Source: Xiphophorus maculatus
Taxonomy: Eukaryota > Chordata > Actinopteri > Cyprinodontiformes > Poeciliidae
Assembly: GCF_002775205.1 (NCBI RefSeq)
Contig: NC_036454.1
Coordinates: 14,404,882-14,468,881, forward strand
Length of the DNA stretch: 64,000 bases
Direction of reading: 5' to 3'
In this document: one piece after another, positions 18,101 to 30,298 of the stretch
Layout: each line of letters opens with the position of its first letter
How positions within the stretch are numbered: position 1 is the first letter of the stretch
The notes under the pieces: model-generated
What the model saw: the letters and a program-made list of their open reading frames with translations, nothing else
What the model was told of the DNA's origin: nothing
Database searches by the model: none
Program-made: the position numbers and the translations under genes

Positions 18101-21100
18101 AACGGCAGAGGGAAAATCTGTAAAAAATAAAAAAAACAAGATTAAAGCATTTAAACATAGTATAAAGTGGTGTGTTTTTATTTTTTACTAAGAAGCACCA
18201 ATACAGCTGGATAACGAGGTATAGACGTCCACAACAGCATTTTACTAAAACAAAAAGTTATTAAAGACTTCCCCAGAGGAAACGACCTCTTAACCTCAGC
18301 AGGAAACGTCACTGGAGCGTCTTCCATATCCAAGGCCAATTTTAACCCTCCTCCCCCCCCATTTTGTGATTTTCCATAAGTGATATTAGCATTATGTGAT
18401 CTAACAAGTATTTAAAATATCCTCCTAATCCTTTTTCCATATTTAATTGTTTTAATCAAGAGATGTATCCTAAGAAATCAGAAAGACTTTAACGTGGTTA
18501 TTGTAAAAGACTCAAGAGCAAAGGTCTGCAACCTGTCCAAAGAGAAAATGCCGTTTAATAACACTGGCTAAAAAGATACATACATAACAATTTTTTTTTT
18601 TTTAAAGACAAAGATATAACAAATGCATGTTTTAGCAGATTTTTCAGGTTTTTTTATATGGTACAATTGCATTTAATTCTCAGCAGAATGACTCAAAGAA
18701 GCAGTAATATATTTTTAGATCCATTTGTCTTAAAGCAGGTCAGAAAATATTTTCTTTAGAATCTCAACATTTCAAGGTAGAAAAGATATCCATCAACTTA
18801 TCAAAAATCTAAACTATGTTGCTTTTCAATCAATCAATCAAATTTTATTTGTATGGCACGTTTCAGCAGCAAGGCATTTCAAAGTGCTTTACATCACATC
18901 AAACACAGAAACACAATGCAACATAGAATCAACAATCAAAACACGACATTAAGTCAAATTCCATCAATAATTTGTAATTGATTACGTTTCAAATACGATC
19001 CTAAACAGGTGGGTTTTTAGTCGAGTTTGCATCCATAAAAGGTTTACCGGCTACCCTCATACTGTGTTATATGGAACAAAATACCTATTGCTATTTTTAT
19101 TCCCACTCATGCTTTTGTGCAACATTAGCAGCTCTAAACATGTCTTGTTTTTTTTCCTGAGGGAAAATGCCTCAAAATTTCAATTTTGTGAATGATGATT
19201 GTACATTATCCTGAAGAATATATTGATACTGGGTTTATGACATCCCATCCTCGACTTCAACAGGGGACCCAATCCCTGAACTAACCACACAGCGTGACGG
19301 GACATCCACCACATCCAAACCCCTTTCTGTTATGACCAAAACATATTTGTGTCTCATCAATTTGCTCCAGGACGAATTCGGTTTGTCTAAATGAGCAGCA
19401 TCTGACACAAAATGTTCTCGCAAGTCTTTGGAGGTGATCTGTGGGTTATCGGGAACTATTAGCCCGCTGCTGCTCCTGGACGTTTCCTGACCCTCCAGAC
19501 CTGAGTTTAACAGCATCTGTGCCTGTGGTCTGCCACTTCCTGATTGCATTTGTTACAGTTGAAACGGACAGTTTTAATTTAATCTCTGAGATTACGAACC
19601 TTCTCCTGAACCACGACACTGAATAATCTTTGTTTCAGGTCTCTCCTCCTGAGTTGGTTTGTTAACCCTCTGATATCACAAAGAGAAGCAAAATTTGTAA
19701 CTGGCCACTATTAAATACTTTTCTCATGATTTGACACTCTTGTCTATAAAGTTCAAGGCCAAATTGATGTCGCATGCAATCAGTTTTGTTACGTTAAATG
19801 CTGTCAAATGAGCAAAATCACAAGAGCACCCAAATTCTTCCACAGACTGTAAATATTGTTTCACAAAAACCTTTCTTCAGAAACTTGGATGATCCTAGGA
19901 ATTAAAAGACATTCTACTGTTGTCTTTTTTAGTTGAAAGTATGTTGAATTATTATGAAATCTGAGTCAGTTCACCAGACTTTTTCACATGACTGTAAATT
20001 ACAACATGACGTAAATTAACTGACATTTTAATGGTTTAAAATCCTCAGAGTTGCTGAATATTTGGTTGAAGATTAAACTTCTTAAGAGATTGAGAGAGTA
20101 AAAAGTAGAAAAAAAAATAAAGCTGTAAAGTTGTAATATCCTTGATGACTTCCAAGGGGAGAAAACAAACATAGAGTTGCAGTTTTTCTTATTGACTTAA
20201 GGAAACTGGGAACCACTCAGTCAATAGCGAGAGTTTTTTTTATTCTCCAATAGATTTCATTTTGGTTTGCATTTACAGTTTTGTCTGTGACATTTGAGTT
20301 TTCAGCCACAGTTTGATAAAAAGGTCAGGGAATCGATACAAACTGCATCAAAGCGTCTCTGATTCTGGGTCCAATCTTTTACAAGAAGGAAAAAGTGCCA
20401 AAGGCACCGGCATGAAAGGGATGTAATAAGCTACAACGACAAGTAGTGGCGAACCGATGGTTGCATTTTGTTGTCCATTATGTAATGACTGACCGGGACA
20501 GCTCATACTCTTGGTTGCCAGTTGTGTGGTTTGAAGCCAATATTTGCTTTTGTTTCATATTTTAAATGTTTTGAGGCTTCTGCAAGCAAAATGTGTCACT
20601 TTGATGGTGAGTGGTATTCAGTTTGAGTGGACAACTGCTGGAAAGCAATCAAGAAAAACTGTAATAATAAAATTCCTCCTGCTACTTTGTGTTGGTTAAA
20701 GTTTGCGGCCGTAAGCCTGCATCTAAAGTGAGTTGGACAGGTTTGAATAATGTGAAATTAGCTTTAAAGTAAAACCTAGAAAAAGAGGAAAAGCTCTTAC
20801 TTTTAAGACAACGCTCCTGTCAAAGTCTGGGAACTTCACCGTGTTGCTCTTTTTGGCCAAATAAAGGACGACAATCGTAGTGATCATCTAAACAGAGAGA
20901 AACGTCAGACTTTGTTGCACTGAAGAGAAATGAATCACACGGACACCTGCACAACTTACCTGTCCAATTCCCAGGAACAGGTAGGAGGGAAATCTGCAGA
21001 GTCACAAATAGTACATGTTACAGAGTAAATACTTTCGCCGAACAAACTTCCTGTGTGGCACCGTGACTCGATGACAGGACGACAAAAAAAAAAAAAAAAA

Positions 21101-21241
21101 AAAAAAAACCCACCTGAAGCTGGTCAGCACGGTTTTGTTCACCACGGTGATCAGAAACGAACTACCGGCGTAAAACAGGGCGGATGACAGCTTCAGGAGT
21201 CTGGGATGTTCCGCTGTTTCCCTGCAGACCTCCGCAGACAT
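14358..21241 (-). CDS. slc35d2: Nucleotide-sugar transporter, SLC35D family (SLC35D2-type)
   Basis: Twelve coding exons on the minus strand: 21241-21114, 20993-20960, 20887-20801, 18117-18050, 17955-17884, 17767-17699, 17589-17487, 16656-16564, 16435-16368, 16274-16196, 15975-15893, 14481-14358. All are GT-AG and phase-compatible, giving 335 residues, the usual length for the family. Recognisable blocks include [78 protein letters not shown] and [20 protein letters not shown], all diagnostic of SLC35D1/D2. It should be a ten-helix Golgi or ER membrane antiporter moving UDP-GlcNAc, UDP-glucose or GDP-mannose into the lumen for glycosylation. SLC35D2 is preferred over SLC35D1 because of the habp4/znf367 neighbours. 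Confidence 0.93.
15089..15115. repeat. (TA)n microsatellite in the last slc35d2 intron
   Basis: An uninterrupted TA dinucleotide run. No function is visible. Confidence 0.95.
16745..17300. mobile_element. Decayed Tc1-like DNA transposon relic in an slc35d2 intron
   Basis: It begins CAGTTAATCCCAAATTTATT, nearly the same end as the element at 24.16 kb (CAGTTAAAGCCCAAATTATT). It continues with remnants such as AAAGCAGCCAAAGTCC and CAAAACCCATAGAAAA that I recall from fish Tc1-like elements. Its frames are broken and no right terminus was found. Confidence 0.5.
18826..19025. repeat. Abundant teleost dispersed repeat (TTTTATTTGTATGGCACG...)
   Basis: It starts after a CAATCAATCAAT run with TTTTATTTGTATGGCACGTT and then AAGGCATTTCAAAGTGCTTT, a phrase very common in fish genomes. 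It ends near CAGGTGGGTTTTTAGTCGAG. Weaker relatives lie at 23.6 kb and 25.4 kb. It lies in the large slc35d2 intron 3. Confidence 0.65.
19235..19640 (-). mobile_element. Decayed Tc1-like transposase N-terminal fragment
   Basis: A minus-strand frame contains [17 protein letters not shown], resembling the second helix-turn-helix of Tc1-family transposases (NPQxTSKDL). It is followed by a degenerate tail. The rest of the transposase is not found nearby. It lies in slc35d2 intron 3, so it is neutral cargo. Confidence 0.45.
21084..21108. repeat. Poly-A/poly-T tract next to the slc35d2 exon 1 donor
   Basis: About 25 A on the plus strand (T on the gene strand) begin five bases inside intron 1, just after the GTGGG donor. 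U-rich sequence right after a 5' splice site can recruit TIA-type factors, but no evidence of regulation is visible. Confidence 0.9.
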
Positions 21242-22182
21242 GTTATAAAATAATAAAATAATAAAAAAAAAAAATGAGAAAGAGACACCGTTAACAATTA
21301 ACAACTGCTACAGTCGTAAACTGAACTTGTCGTCGCTGGAGTTTGAGTGATTCGTGGGGTGGTTTCAGTTGTTCATTTCCTGGAAAACATTGGCCACATC
21401 CGAAAGGGGAGAGAGCAGGTGGGCGGTGCTCACACTGTTACACAATTCAGAGGCGGGAGTCACCGAGGATTATAAACGAGCTAATAGTACAACTCAGACT
21501 CATGCGGTTTGTCGGAATTAAGAGCGGTTGTTTCCTAAGTAAATCCCTGACACATATGTAAAAAGTTTGAATGAACAGAACATTAATAAAACTCAAGTTT
21601 ATCTGATAAATACTCAATAATTAGGTATATTGGGTATGTTTGCCACTTGATTTATATATTTATCAGTAGTGGGTCTCGATTAAAATCTTTAATCGAGTTA
21701 ATTTCAGAGCTGCAGTTTTATCGAAAACTATATTTTTGACAAAATAAGCAAAATCTTTCATTAAAAAAAACCCTTTTTCTGCTAATGTATTGAATAAATA
21801 GTCCTACAAGCTCAACAACAAAACTAGTTACTGTTTTTAATCTGTTATTTAGATTAGTCAACCATCAGATTGGTGCAAAGTGATTTCAAGTGTTTCAGGA
21901 AGCCCTGGTCATGCAACTTGTTTGAAAAAAAAAAAAATATATATTACTTCCTTAGAAATGAGAATTTTGTTCCTCTTTACCCAGAGATTTGCAAAGTTAA
22001 TTCTGGAAGCGTTCTGCAGGGCACTTTTTAATGAACAAATTATACATTTTAGGGATTGGATTTAAACATTTAGAAAAGTTGAAGTTTTGCACAATGCAGA
22101 ACCTCATTTCAATGAATGTCTCCAGAGCAGAAAGTACCATGCCAGCTTTATTTATGAAGCACTTTATACACCGAGTTGTTAC

Positions 22183-22315
22183 ACCTGGGAACGCCTTGGG
22201 ATTCCCCAGGAGGAGCTGGAATAAGTGGCTGGGGAGAGCAAACTGTGGGCCTCCCTTTTTACGCTGCTACCCCCACAAAAATGGATGGGGATAAGCAGAA
22301 TAAAATGGATGGAGA
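22183..22315 (+). mobile_element. Decayed 3' end of the fish LINE family, plus orientation
   Basis: CTGGGAACGCCTTGGGATTC, AGGAGCTGGAATAAGTGGCT and CTGCTACCCC then GGATAAGCAGAATAAAATGG match, in order, the reverse complement of the LINE terminus at 59.4-59.6 kb (there CTCGGGATTCCCCCGGAGGA and so on). It is an old copy, since several indels have accumulated, and it is truncated to about 130 bp. Confidence 0.75.
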
Positions 22316-24156
22316 AAAGTTTTTTATTGGTATGATATATATTCCAATTTTAAAGGTTATGTTTTCAGTACTTATAAGTGGGAAATCATCATAAATAACA
22401 GAAATTTATCTTTAACATTGATTATTTTTGTGGAGTAAAACTACTTTTCTATTACAGAAAAAATTCAAATAATATGGCCAGACAGTCAAGTCTAAAAGAA
22501 GCTAAAAGAAAGTTTAACACAGTATCCAAATACAACCTGTTACATCCTGTTAAAAGTGCAACTGTGTGTTTGCATAGAATGAGTAATAGGTGCGTGGGGG
22601 TGTGCGTGTGTTTTGCGCGAATGAATACATATAAAGATGTCCATATCTGTGTAAATATACCATTTGATACTTCAGTAAATGTTGTTTTATTGATCTATCT
22701 ATGTCTGGTTGGAAAAGTTTTCCTCTTTCTATTCTGTTACTAACATGAAAAATGACAAGCAACAAGGAATCGATTGTGCATGAGATTTAAATCTAATCCA
22801 AGATAATCCATCTTTATGCCGATAAGAATCGGTCTACAACTGCACTGCTGATTTCAACAGAGATATTTTGAATAAGTATGATCTGTCAAGCAGCAACATG
22901 CCCTTGTTTCACTTCATAGGAAACCAAACTAAACTGCAAAGATGCATGTTTCATCGTACTCCTTTTTGTTTCCTGACATGAATTTTAGATTATACAGAAA
23001 GTTATGTCTTAAATAAACATGACATAAACATTTTCATTGGTAAAAAGTCCCAAGCTATTTTATTTTGTCATTCTCTACAAAGGATACGGTTTTAAAAGTT
23101 TTTTTGTTTTTTTTTTTCCACTGCATATGTTCTTAACCAAGTCATGTGTCATTCTACATCACCTTTAGGCTGAAAAGCTTTACTGCAGCTGTGCAAAGTT
23201 AAACACTGTGAGCAGAATTTGCGCACTGCTGAGCAAATAGGCAAAGCATGAGTGATTTGCATGAGTGAGTTCTATTATTCTTCCTTTAGAAGATAAAACA
23301 CCATTTGCATATAGATAGCCACAGCCTAACGTAAAACACAAATGCTTTTAGTTAGTGTACATCTGGCATGAAAACATGCCTAATAAATTAACCTAAGGCA
23401 AATTCTGTTTTTATGAATGTGTGTGACCTTATTTTGTATGATAGTGATAATAATACTACATTAAATTGTGCTGATATTTACTTATAGTAGCTTATTTTTA
23501 GTGGGGGAACTCCTTAAGTTCAGGGTAAAAGTTATATTTCACAAGAAATGGAATCAAGAACATTCTGAAGATGTTTATTGTGGCTTTATTACTCTCCACT
23601 TGCTGGAGCTCATCAATAATAATAACTATAATTTATTTATAAGCACTTTCAATCAAAGGGCTTTGCAAACAGTTAACAGAAATGAAAAATGCTTCAATGC
23701 AACTCACATAACAAATGGAAAACAAGTGGGCCTTTAGCTTTGCTTGAAACCATCTACAGAGAATGTCTGTCTTACATCCAGAGACAGATTGTTACAAAAT
23801 TGCAACAGAATTTAGGTACCTGAAATGAGAACGCTCACTCACCAACACACTTTTTTCTAACCCTAGACATAATACTCAAACCTTCCTGATAACATACGGC
23901 ATGAGAAGGTACATACAGATTGAGAAAATTATTTAATTCATAAAGTAAACCTTTCTTACAGAGGCCCAGTGTGTACATTGTTAAACTCTAATTGTGGGAT
24001 GATATGGCTGCAGAGGAGTGAACTTCAAACTAACGTGACGGTGAATGAGCAATTTAGCCATCACATAGTTTTAACTCAATGTACTTACAATTTTCTCCAC
24101 AAGATGGTGATACAGCACAAGTCTCGGTCTCCACAGGATCTTTCTTGGCTCTACCA

Positions 24157-24790
24157 ACTACAGTTAAAGCCCAAATTATTCATACACTCTTAGATTTACA
24201 TTTGAAGTCATTTTCATTGAATCACAAAGTTTATTTCTGATAGGAAATAGGACAAGCATCTCTCAAAGGATAGGAAAATAAATAAACGGAGTACACATTT
24301 TGAAATAAATATGTTTTTTTCTACATTTTATAGAAAAAAAATGGCATTTTAAACTATTACTCCTATCTTCCTGAATGATAAATGGAAAAGTCTTTATGGG
24401 CATTGTAGCAACTAATGCCTGCTTATAATTTCTGACCAGGACTTTGAATGTTTTCTCCAGTATTTCGATCATTTATCTTTGGTGATGAACTCCAAGCCTG
24501 TGGGGTTGGAAGGCCTCTTTGTCATCACCCTAATCTGTCGTTCTTCCCACCGATTCTCTATCAGATTCAAGTCAGGACTGTAACTTTGAGAAGAGGGTGT
24601 AATTTGGCCTGTGGGTTCAAAGGGGTTTTCTTTTAAATGACAGCAACAAAGACACAGAGCTTTATAGAAGTCACAGCACAATCTGAAACACAATTTCTTC
24701 AGATTGCAGCAGCTGGATGTTTACACAAATCCTTTCTTTTACTTCCAAACTAATCTAAACACCTTTTTCAACTAAACGGATCCTGCTTGA
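24157..24790 (-). mobile_element. Tc1/mariner-like transposon relic with DDE-region remnant
   Basis: The plus-strand end reads CAGTTAAAGCCCAAATTATT. On the minus strand, 24469-24693 encodes SPDLNLIENRWEERQIRV, matching the SPDLNPIENLW signature near the third catalytic residue of Tc1 transposases. The rest is frameshifted, so the copy is dead. Confidence 0.75.
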
Positions 24791-27700
24791 ATCAATTAAT
24801 CCAAATATTTCTTTGAGCTTTTCTCATGAGATGAGCCAAAACTTTGTGACAGTCAACCTGCTGATGGATCGAAGCCTGAAGACTGATGACCGGGGATTAA
24901 AGCTGTGAAAAGGTGTTCAGGTGCTCACAACTGTGACCTGTTTTTACATGTATGTGCATGTGTTTTGGTTCCTTTGAATGCTACTTGATGTAACACAACG
25001 CTGTTTGATGTCTGGCTACATCTACACACACTGAGTTAATTTTACAAAGGAAATGAAAGTGTCTTACAAGAGGGAGGTAAAGGGGAATGAGACTCTGAAC
25101 TCTGAAGACATTCAGGTTGATTTAAGTGAATTAAGAAACCTTATATGACCTGATAGTCCATTATGTGTATTGAGGTAAAGAGCATCTATCATCAAATATG
25201 ATTAAAAAATGAATTTTCTCCTAGCTTTTTCCTTAAAGTGACAATTCATTAGCTGTGAAACGCTTTCGTAAGTAGCTTCACCTTTTGACTGAAAAGACAT
25301 AAATCACATGGTTTTTTTGTGCATGTTTTCTGAGACAAAAAGCCAACAGCTTCTACATGATGAACAGCTTGGTTTATTTATACAACTACAATTCAGTTCA
25401 TGGGATGTACAATTTAAAGGCACTTTACAGAACTTTACAATTTTGTATCGAATGCAGTTAAATTGAAATTAATTTATAACGATTCAATTCATTCCAACCA
25501 CATAGGTGTATCTATGTGAAAAGGAATGATGCTCAAAAGGTTCATTTCAAAGTCTCAGTCACACAGTTTATTTCTGTTAATTTAGTGAATGACAAAAACA
25601 TTTCAAGTTACTAAGAAAATACAAATACTACATAACACAAATAAAAAATGGATTGTTTTTGTACAAATGCCGTCCTGTGTATTCTTGCTTAATTGAGTCC
25701 AGCAGTCAGTTCTTCACTGAAAGCCTCTAAAAAATAGCAAACAACAAAGTCTCACTGTTAAATAAATGAACTTTTCATGGATATGCAACCATATTGATAG
25801 AAAGTTTAGTGAAAGGAAAATGTGTTATTTTAGTCTTTGCCTCTGTAAAAAATGCACTAGTTGCACGGTGCCTCTCGACCCCATAGTTGGTAAATTTGGT
25901 TTAGACTGACAAAAACATTTAATTTTCCTTTGATATTCATAAAATACTTTCTAATTGAATTGAATCAGATATAAAAATAATGCATTTTTGCCCGAACGAT
26001 TGGCAAGGTCATAGAAACACTTTTGAAGGAACCTGGACGCCATCTGTGACCTTTTTATGGACTGCAAAGAATCTTTGAATGGTACTTAATGAGAAACTGC
26101 TCTTGTGGGTGAAAAGTCTGATCTGTTGATGTAGAAAAAAATATGCAAATTCACACAAGCAAATGCTTTGACAACCAAAGCGCAATTGCATGAATTCACC
26201 TAGATCTAAAAGTAAAACATTAAAGCAATGACAGGAAGAACAAACGAAGCTTTAAAATGTGCTGCTTAGCAGTGAGGTTGAGGCAAAACTGTAAAAGTAA
26301 AACCGTATAACTCGGAGCACCTAAAATATAGCCGTTGGCATCAACGAGATTTTCTTTATCTCTTTCTCTCTGTGTATTTTTCGTCAGTGAATCACTTGGA
26401 GAGGAATGCACGTTATTAACTTCAACAAATAAGCTCGGTGAAGCTTCCCAGAAGAATGTAAGGGCGTTTGCTGTGTGTGTCAACTCATCTCTCTCTGAGG
26501 GATTAGGCAAGACAAAAAAGGCGACAGACAGCCAACCATAAAAACCCCAAAACAAAACATCAAAACGTTCAAACAACTGGGACAATGTGTTCAGAGGTAC
26601 TCACAGATTACTCACATGCAGAAGTGTCAACAAAAATGATAAGGCAAGCTCATTTGTGTAGCACCATTCCTGCAAGAGGCAATATAGGATTGTGAAGATA
26701 CAATTAAAGAAAAGTGTAATAATGCTAATAATGCATGGAGAGAGCATGCAAACTTCATTCAGAAAAAGCAAAAGTCGAATTTGAACCCAAGTCATTCTCA
26801 CTGCAAGGCAACATTACTGCCAACTTTACACCTAATGTAGAGAACTATCTTTTGAGAGGTTCTTGTCTCATCTGTAATTGCAAAAACAATTTTTGGTTGA
26901 ATGAAAATAGTTTTAAATTTAAATGTAACAGGGATGGGAATCATTTTTGGGCTTACCTGTAGGTGCTGAATATAAGTGGACTGAGAACGGAGCCTTGAGG
27001 AACCCCACATGGCATCATGATTGGCTTTATCAATACTGTCTCATGGGCCTTGAATGCTTCATGTTAGTTACCAACAATTCAGATTAAAGTAGGGGGTATC
27101 ACATTTACTTTATTACAGTTTAATTATACATATTGCTGGTTAAGATGATTCAAAATAATGTAGTTAGTCATAAGTAGTTGTGATTCTACTTATAATGAAT
27201 TACTTCTGACTAAAGTTCCTGCAGCAGTCAGAGAAAGTGAAAGTTTTGACTCAGACATTTTGCACAAAAGAAACCAACGTTCTAAAACCAGTGTGAGGTG
27301 ACAGTTTAGGTGTGGCTAAAAAGTAATTTCTCTTCCATATCTGCAGGCGTACACAGGAGACCTTAAACATGAGTCACACTTTAATAAGTTTTTTCTTTAT
27401 TGACCACATAAATGCTGACGGTCATAATACAAAAATATGCTGCCTTGAAAGAGATACAGTTCAAATGATATTCAGCAGAACAAAATCAAACACATGATTT
27501 ATACAATGCTCTTACTGTTTTAAATCTTTTTATTATTATTATTTTATATTGTTTAAGGGAAATAAAAACAAGTCTGTAAAAAACCAACAGCATTAGTTGA
27601 AAATAATTATAATATAATCCACACACCATGATTAATACCAATCTTACAAAAAATGTGTAAAAAAATCTTTATATATATAACTTCAGTGTGATTTTATTAT

Positions 27701-28545
27701 GTTTTTCTTTTCTTTTTACCTCAGTTATCATCGTCTTCACTTGGTTCTTTTCCAGCCTTGCTTGCCACATTTTTCATTACTTTTAGCTTTTTTGACAAAA
27801 TGGCTGATCTGATGTTTATTTCCTGATTTATGGAGATCAACATGATTTATTTTAATGGCATGTTCTTTTGTCTTTCCATTTTGATGAGTGCATGGCCAAA
27901 AGAATGACCAATAGGAAACAGGAAGTGAGGAATTATTACAATCTAATCAATGAACCAAAAAAGTGAATTATAATAATAATAAAAAAGATTAAATTGCATT
28001 ATTTTGTCAGTATAACTTGTAGTGAGGGATATGATTTTTCCCATTTCATTCTTAATAAATGAAGGTATTCAGATTAAAAGTTGCATTTTTATAACATTTT
28101 CAGTCTCAGAAGATGTGGCAAAAAAAAATCTGAGTTATTACTTTTTTACCAGGCACGTCAATATATGTAGGGCTTTAACACAAAAAGAAAAAGCTACAAA
28201 TATGTGCTATAACAGCAAATAATATAATTGTCTTAAAAAGGAAATACTTTTCAAACAATAGTAAGAAATAATAGTTTACCATTGAGTTTGTCTGCACAAT
28301 GTTTTAAAAGGTTCATATATTTTGCAGTGTTCTAAACCTGTGATATGTAACTTCACATCTTTATTCTGAACAGCGCTTTTAAAAATGTTCCTCTGTACTA
28401 AACCAAGTAAACTGCTTTAGAGAATATCAATCGATATCTAATATCTAATCGATACAAAAACCGAGAGGGTTATACAATCCAAACACAATAAGAAAACAAA
28501 TTGTGTGAAGCACAATGGATGAATGATCAAGCTGTTTTGCACATT

Positions 28546-29662
28546 TTAGATTCTCTTGGATTGTTGTGGTTGCAGTCTTTTAATCCTTCTCAGAAGTGCT
28601 TGCATCCGGATGTCAACACAGACGGGCTTTCGCCTGCCCTTAATATGCACTCTGAAAAACAAGAAGAAGATGCATAACAGTGCAGCTTTGAAACTCAAAT
28701 TTCACAGACCAAAAAAACATTTTGCTTATTGATAGTATTTAAATTTAGAATGAGCCACACATTAGTAGAGTAGGAGGAAGATGAGACCCTTCAGACAGAC
28801 AGACAGCAATGAATAAAAGACAAGAAAATTTGATTAAATTAATGAAACCAAATTAAAGGCTGAAATGTAAGCAGAAATATGAAACGGCGCACATAATACA
28901 TGCAAACATGCATTTGCCTCTGTAGTCTGATTACTTTCTAAAACTTTCACTTGCTGTACTTACACCAAAGCATCGATGTCACAGATTCCATCGCTGTACT
29001 GCAGCTCCCATCGATCTACTTTCAACAACAATTTTCTTGTAATCATTTTAGTACCGATGCAGCAGCGTGGGATGCTAGCTGCAAAAAAGCAAAAAAACAT
29101 GACAGAATGTTAGAAAAAACACATCAAAAATAATTTCACATTGTGCAAACTCAGATAAACAAAACTAAAAAACGCTTTCTTAATATATCTAGTGCTTTGA
29201 CATGGATGTTTCCGATAAGCTTCATTATGTTCTGGATATTTTTGAAACTCATAAAACTCCCAGTTAGATTGAAATCTTTTCATTGTGCAGCAGTAGCCTG
29301 CAGGTTGTAAACCTGCAGGCTGCCTGCAGGTTGTAAACCTGCAGGCTACTGAGAAATACCAGTCAAATGTTTATGTGCTGCAACAGGCATTTATGAAGAT
29401 AGTTAGTGAAAGTATGAAAAAACTGTATTAAACACATTCTAATAGTTTTTACTTTTAAATCATAAAATAGCAGGAAACCAATTCACTAAAAATTCAAATT
29501 GACACTTGATCAAGAAATTGCTTCTGACTAATGATCAAAGATTATCAAAGATCTGTTTCCTTTGTGTTTCCACTGATGAGGAAAGGTGCAGGGCTTACCA
29601 TTAGTGGATGTGATGGCTAAAGCACTCAGGAAAGCAAGCACCAACACCACCTTCAGATCCAT
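28546..29662 (-). CDS. CC chemokine (CCL27/CCL28-like), tandem copy 1
   Basis: Three coding exons on the minus strand: 29662-29599, 29078-28964, 28651-28546, phases 1 and 2, giving 94 residues. Residues 1-21 are a hydrophobic signal peptide (MDLKVVLVLAFLSALAITST). The mature part starts ASIPRCC, with adjacent cysteines 27/28 and further cysteines 54 and 71 in normal CC chemokine spacing. The core has KVDRWELQYSDGICDIDALVVHIKGRRKPVC, which resembles the CCL27/28 pattern (xxCDLxAxxLHxxxRRxCV). The C-terminus is basic. It should be a secreted ligand for a CC-type receptor. Copy 2 at 32.9-34.0 kb has the same exon phases and a similar signal peptide. The exact orthologue is not assigned. Confidence 0.88.
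29291..29350. repeat. Nested perfect palindrome in chemokine intron 1
   Basis: AGTAGCCTGCAGGTT and its exact complement AACCTGCAGGCTACT bound a 60-bp block. Inside, the unit GCCTGCAGGTTGTAAACCTG CAGGCT occurs twice and is itself an inverted repeat. The block could fold as one long stem or as two small hairpins. Confidence 0.92.
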
Positions 29663-29716
29663 GATTGCAGAGTAACAGAGAGGAGAAACTGTCTTCAGAG
29701 CATAAAACACCATCAG

Positions 29717-29724
29717 TATATATA
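29717..29724 (-). promoter_or_regulatory. TATA box of chemokine copy 1
   Basis: TATATATA lies 55 bp upstream of the ATG. It predicts a short leader of about 25-30 bases. Confidence 0.6.
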
Positions 29725-30081
29725 CCGACAGTCAACACGTACGCTCATGTTCATACCCTCACACACACCACCCAGCATGAGGTGGAGTGTGGATATGCTG
29801 CTGCCAGCAGCTGTGATTGTGTGTGGGGGGGGCAGATCTTTATCAGGACAAATTGTGTCATTTCTGAGCTGGAACTGATAAAACTGTTAATGCTGACGTG
29901 TGATATGGGAATGCTGCATGAAGACAAGCTTGGACAAGTTGGATGTCGATGCCAGATGACAGACTGACAGCCTAACAAGCACCACACCAGCGGCAACAAA
30001 AGAATATGAAAAAAAAAAAAATCACAGTTGAATCATTTAGTTTAAACTGAAACCTTACTGAGGTCACAGTTTAAGTCAGAG

Positions 30082-30298
30082 ATGTCAAACTCCAGTCTTG
30101 GAGGGCCGCTGTCCTGCAACTTTTAGATGTGCCGCTGCTGCATCACACCTGCATAGAATAATTAGGTCATTAGCAAGGCTCTGGAGAACTTATCTACACA
30201 AGAAGGAGTCAATTACGCCATTTCATTTCGTTTTTTTGTACCTGTGGCACACCTAAAAACTGCAGGACAGTGGCCCTTGAGGACTGGAGTTTGACACG
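30082..30298. repeat. Palindromic MITE-like element, best copy
   Basis: The left arm (GTCAAACTCCAGTCTTGGAG...CTTTTAGATGTGCC) and right arm (GGCACACCTAAAAACTGCAG...ACTGGAGTTTGAC) are inverted repeats of about 50 bp around a 110-bp centre. Other copies lie at 54.46 kb, 61.21 kb and 9.05 kb. No coding capacity, so probably a non-autonomous DNA element common in fish. Confidence 0.75.

Larger units (their letters stand above)
21500..28350. other. Gene-poor interval upstream of slc35d2
   Basis: About 7 kb of AT-rich DNA without credible exons. It holds repeat relics: a LINE 3' end at 22183, a SINE/LINE-derived stretch at about 23.6 kb, a Tc1-like relic at 24.16 kb, and repeat-like stretches at 25.38 kb and 26.95-27.02 kb. 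Nothing else was recognised. Confidence 0.6.

Noticed and set aside
29291-29350. Palindrome as a microRNA precursor
   Set aside because: The stems are perfect and too short or too symmetric for a typical pre-miRNA loop, and there is no known miRNA seed that I recognise. It is kept as a structural finding only.
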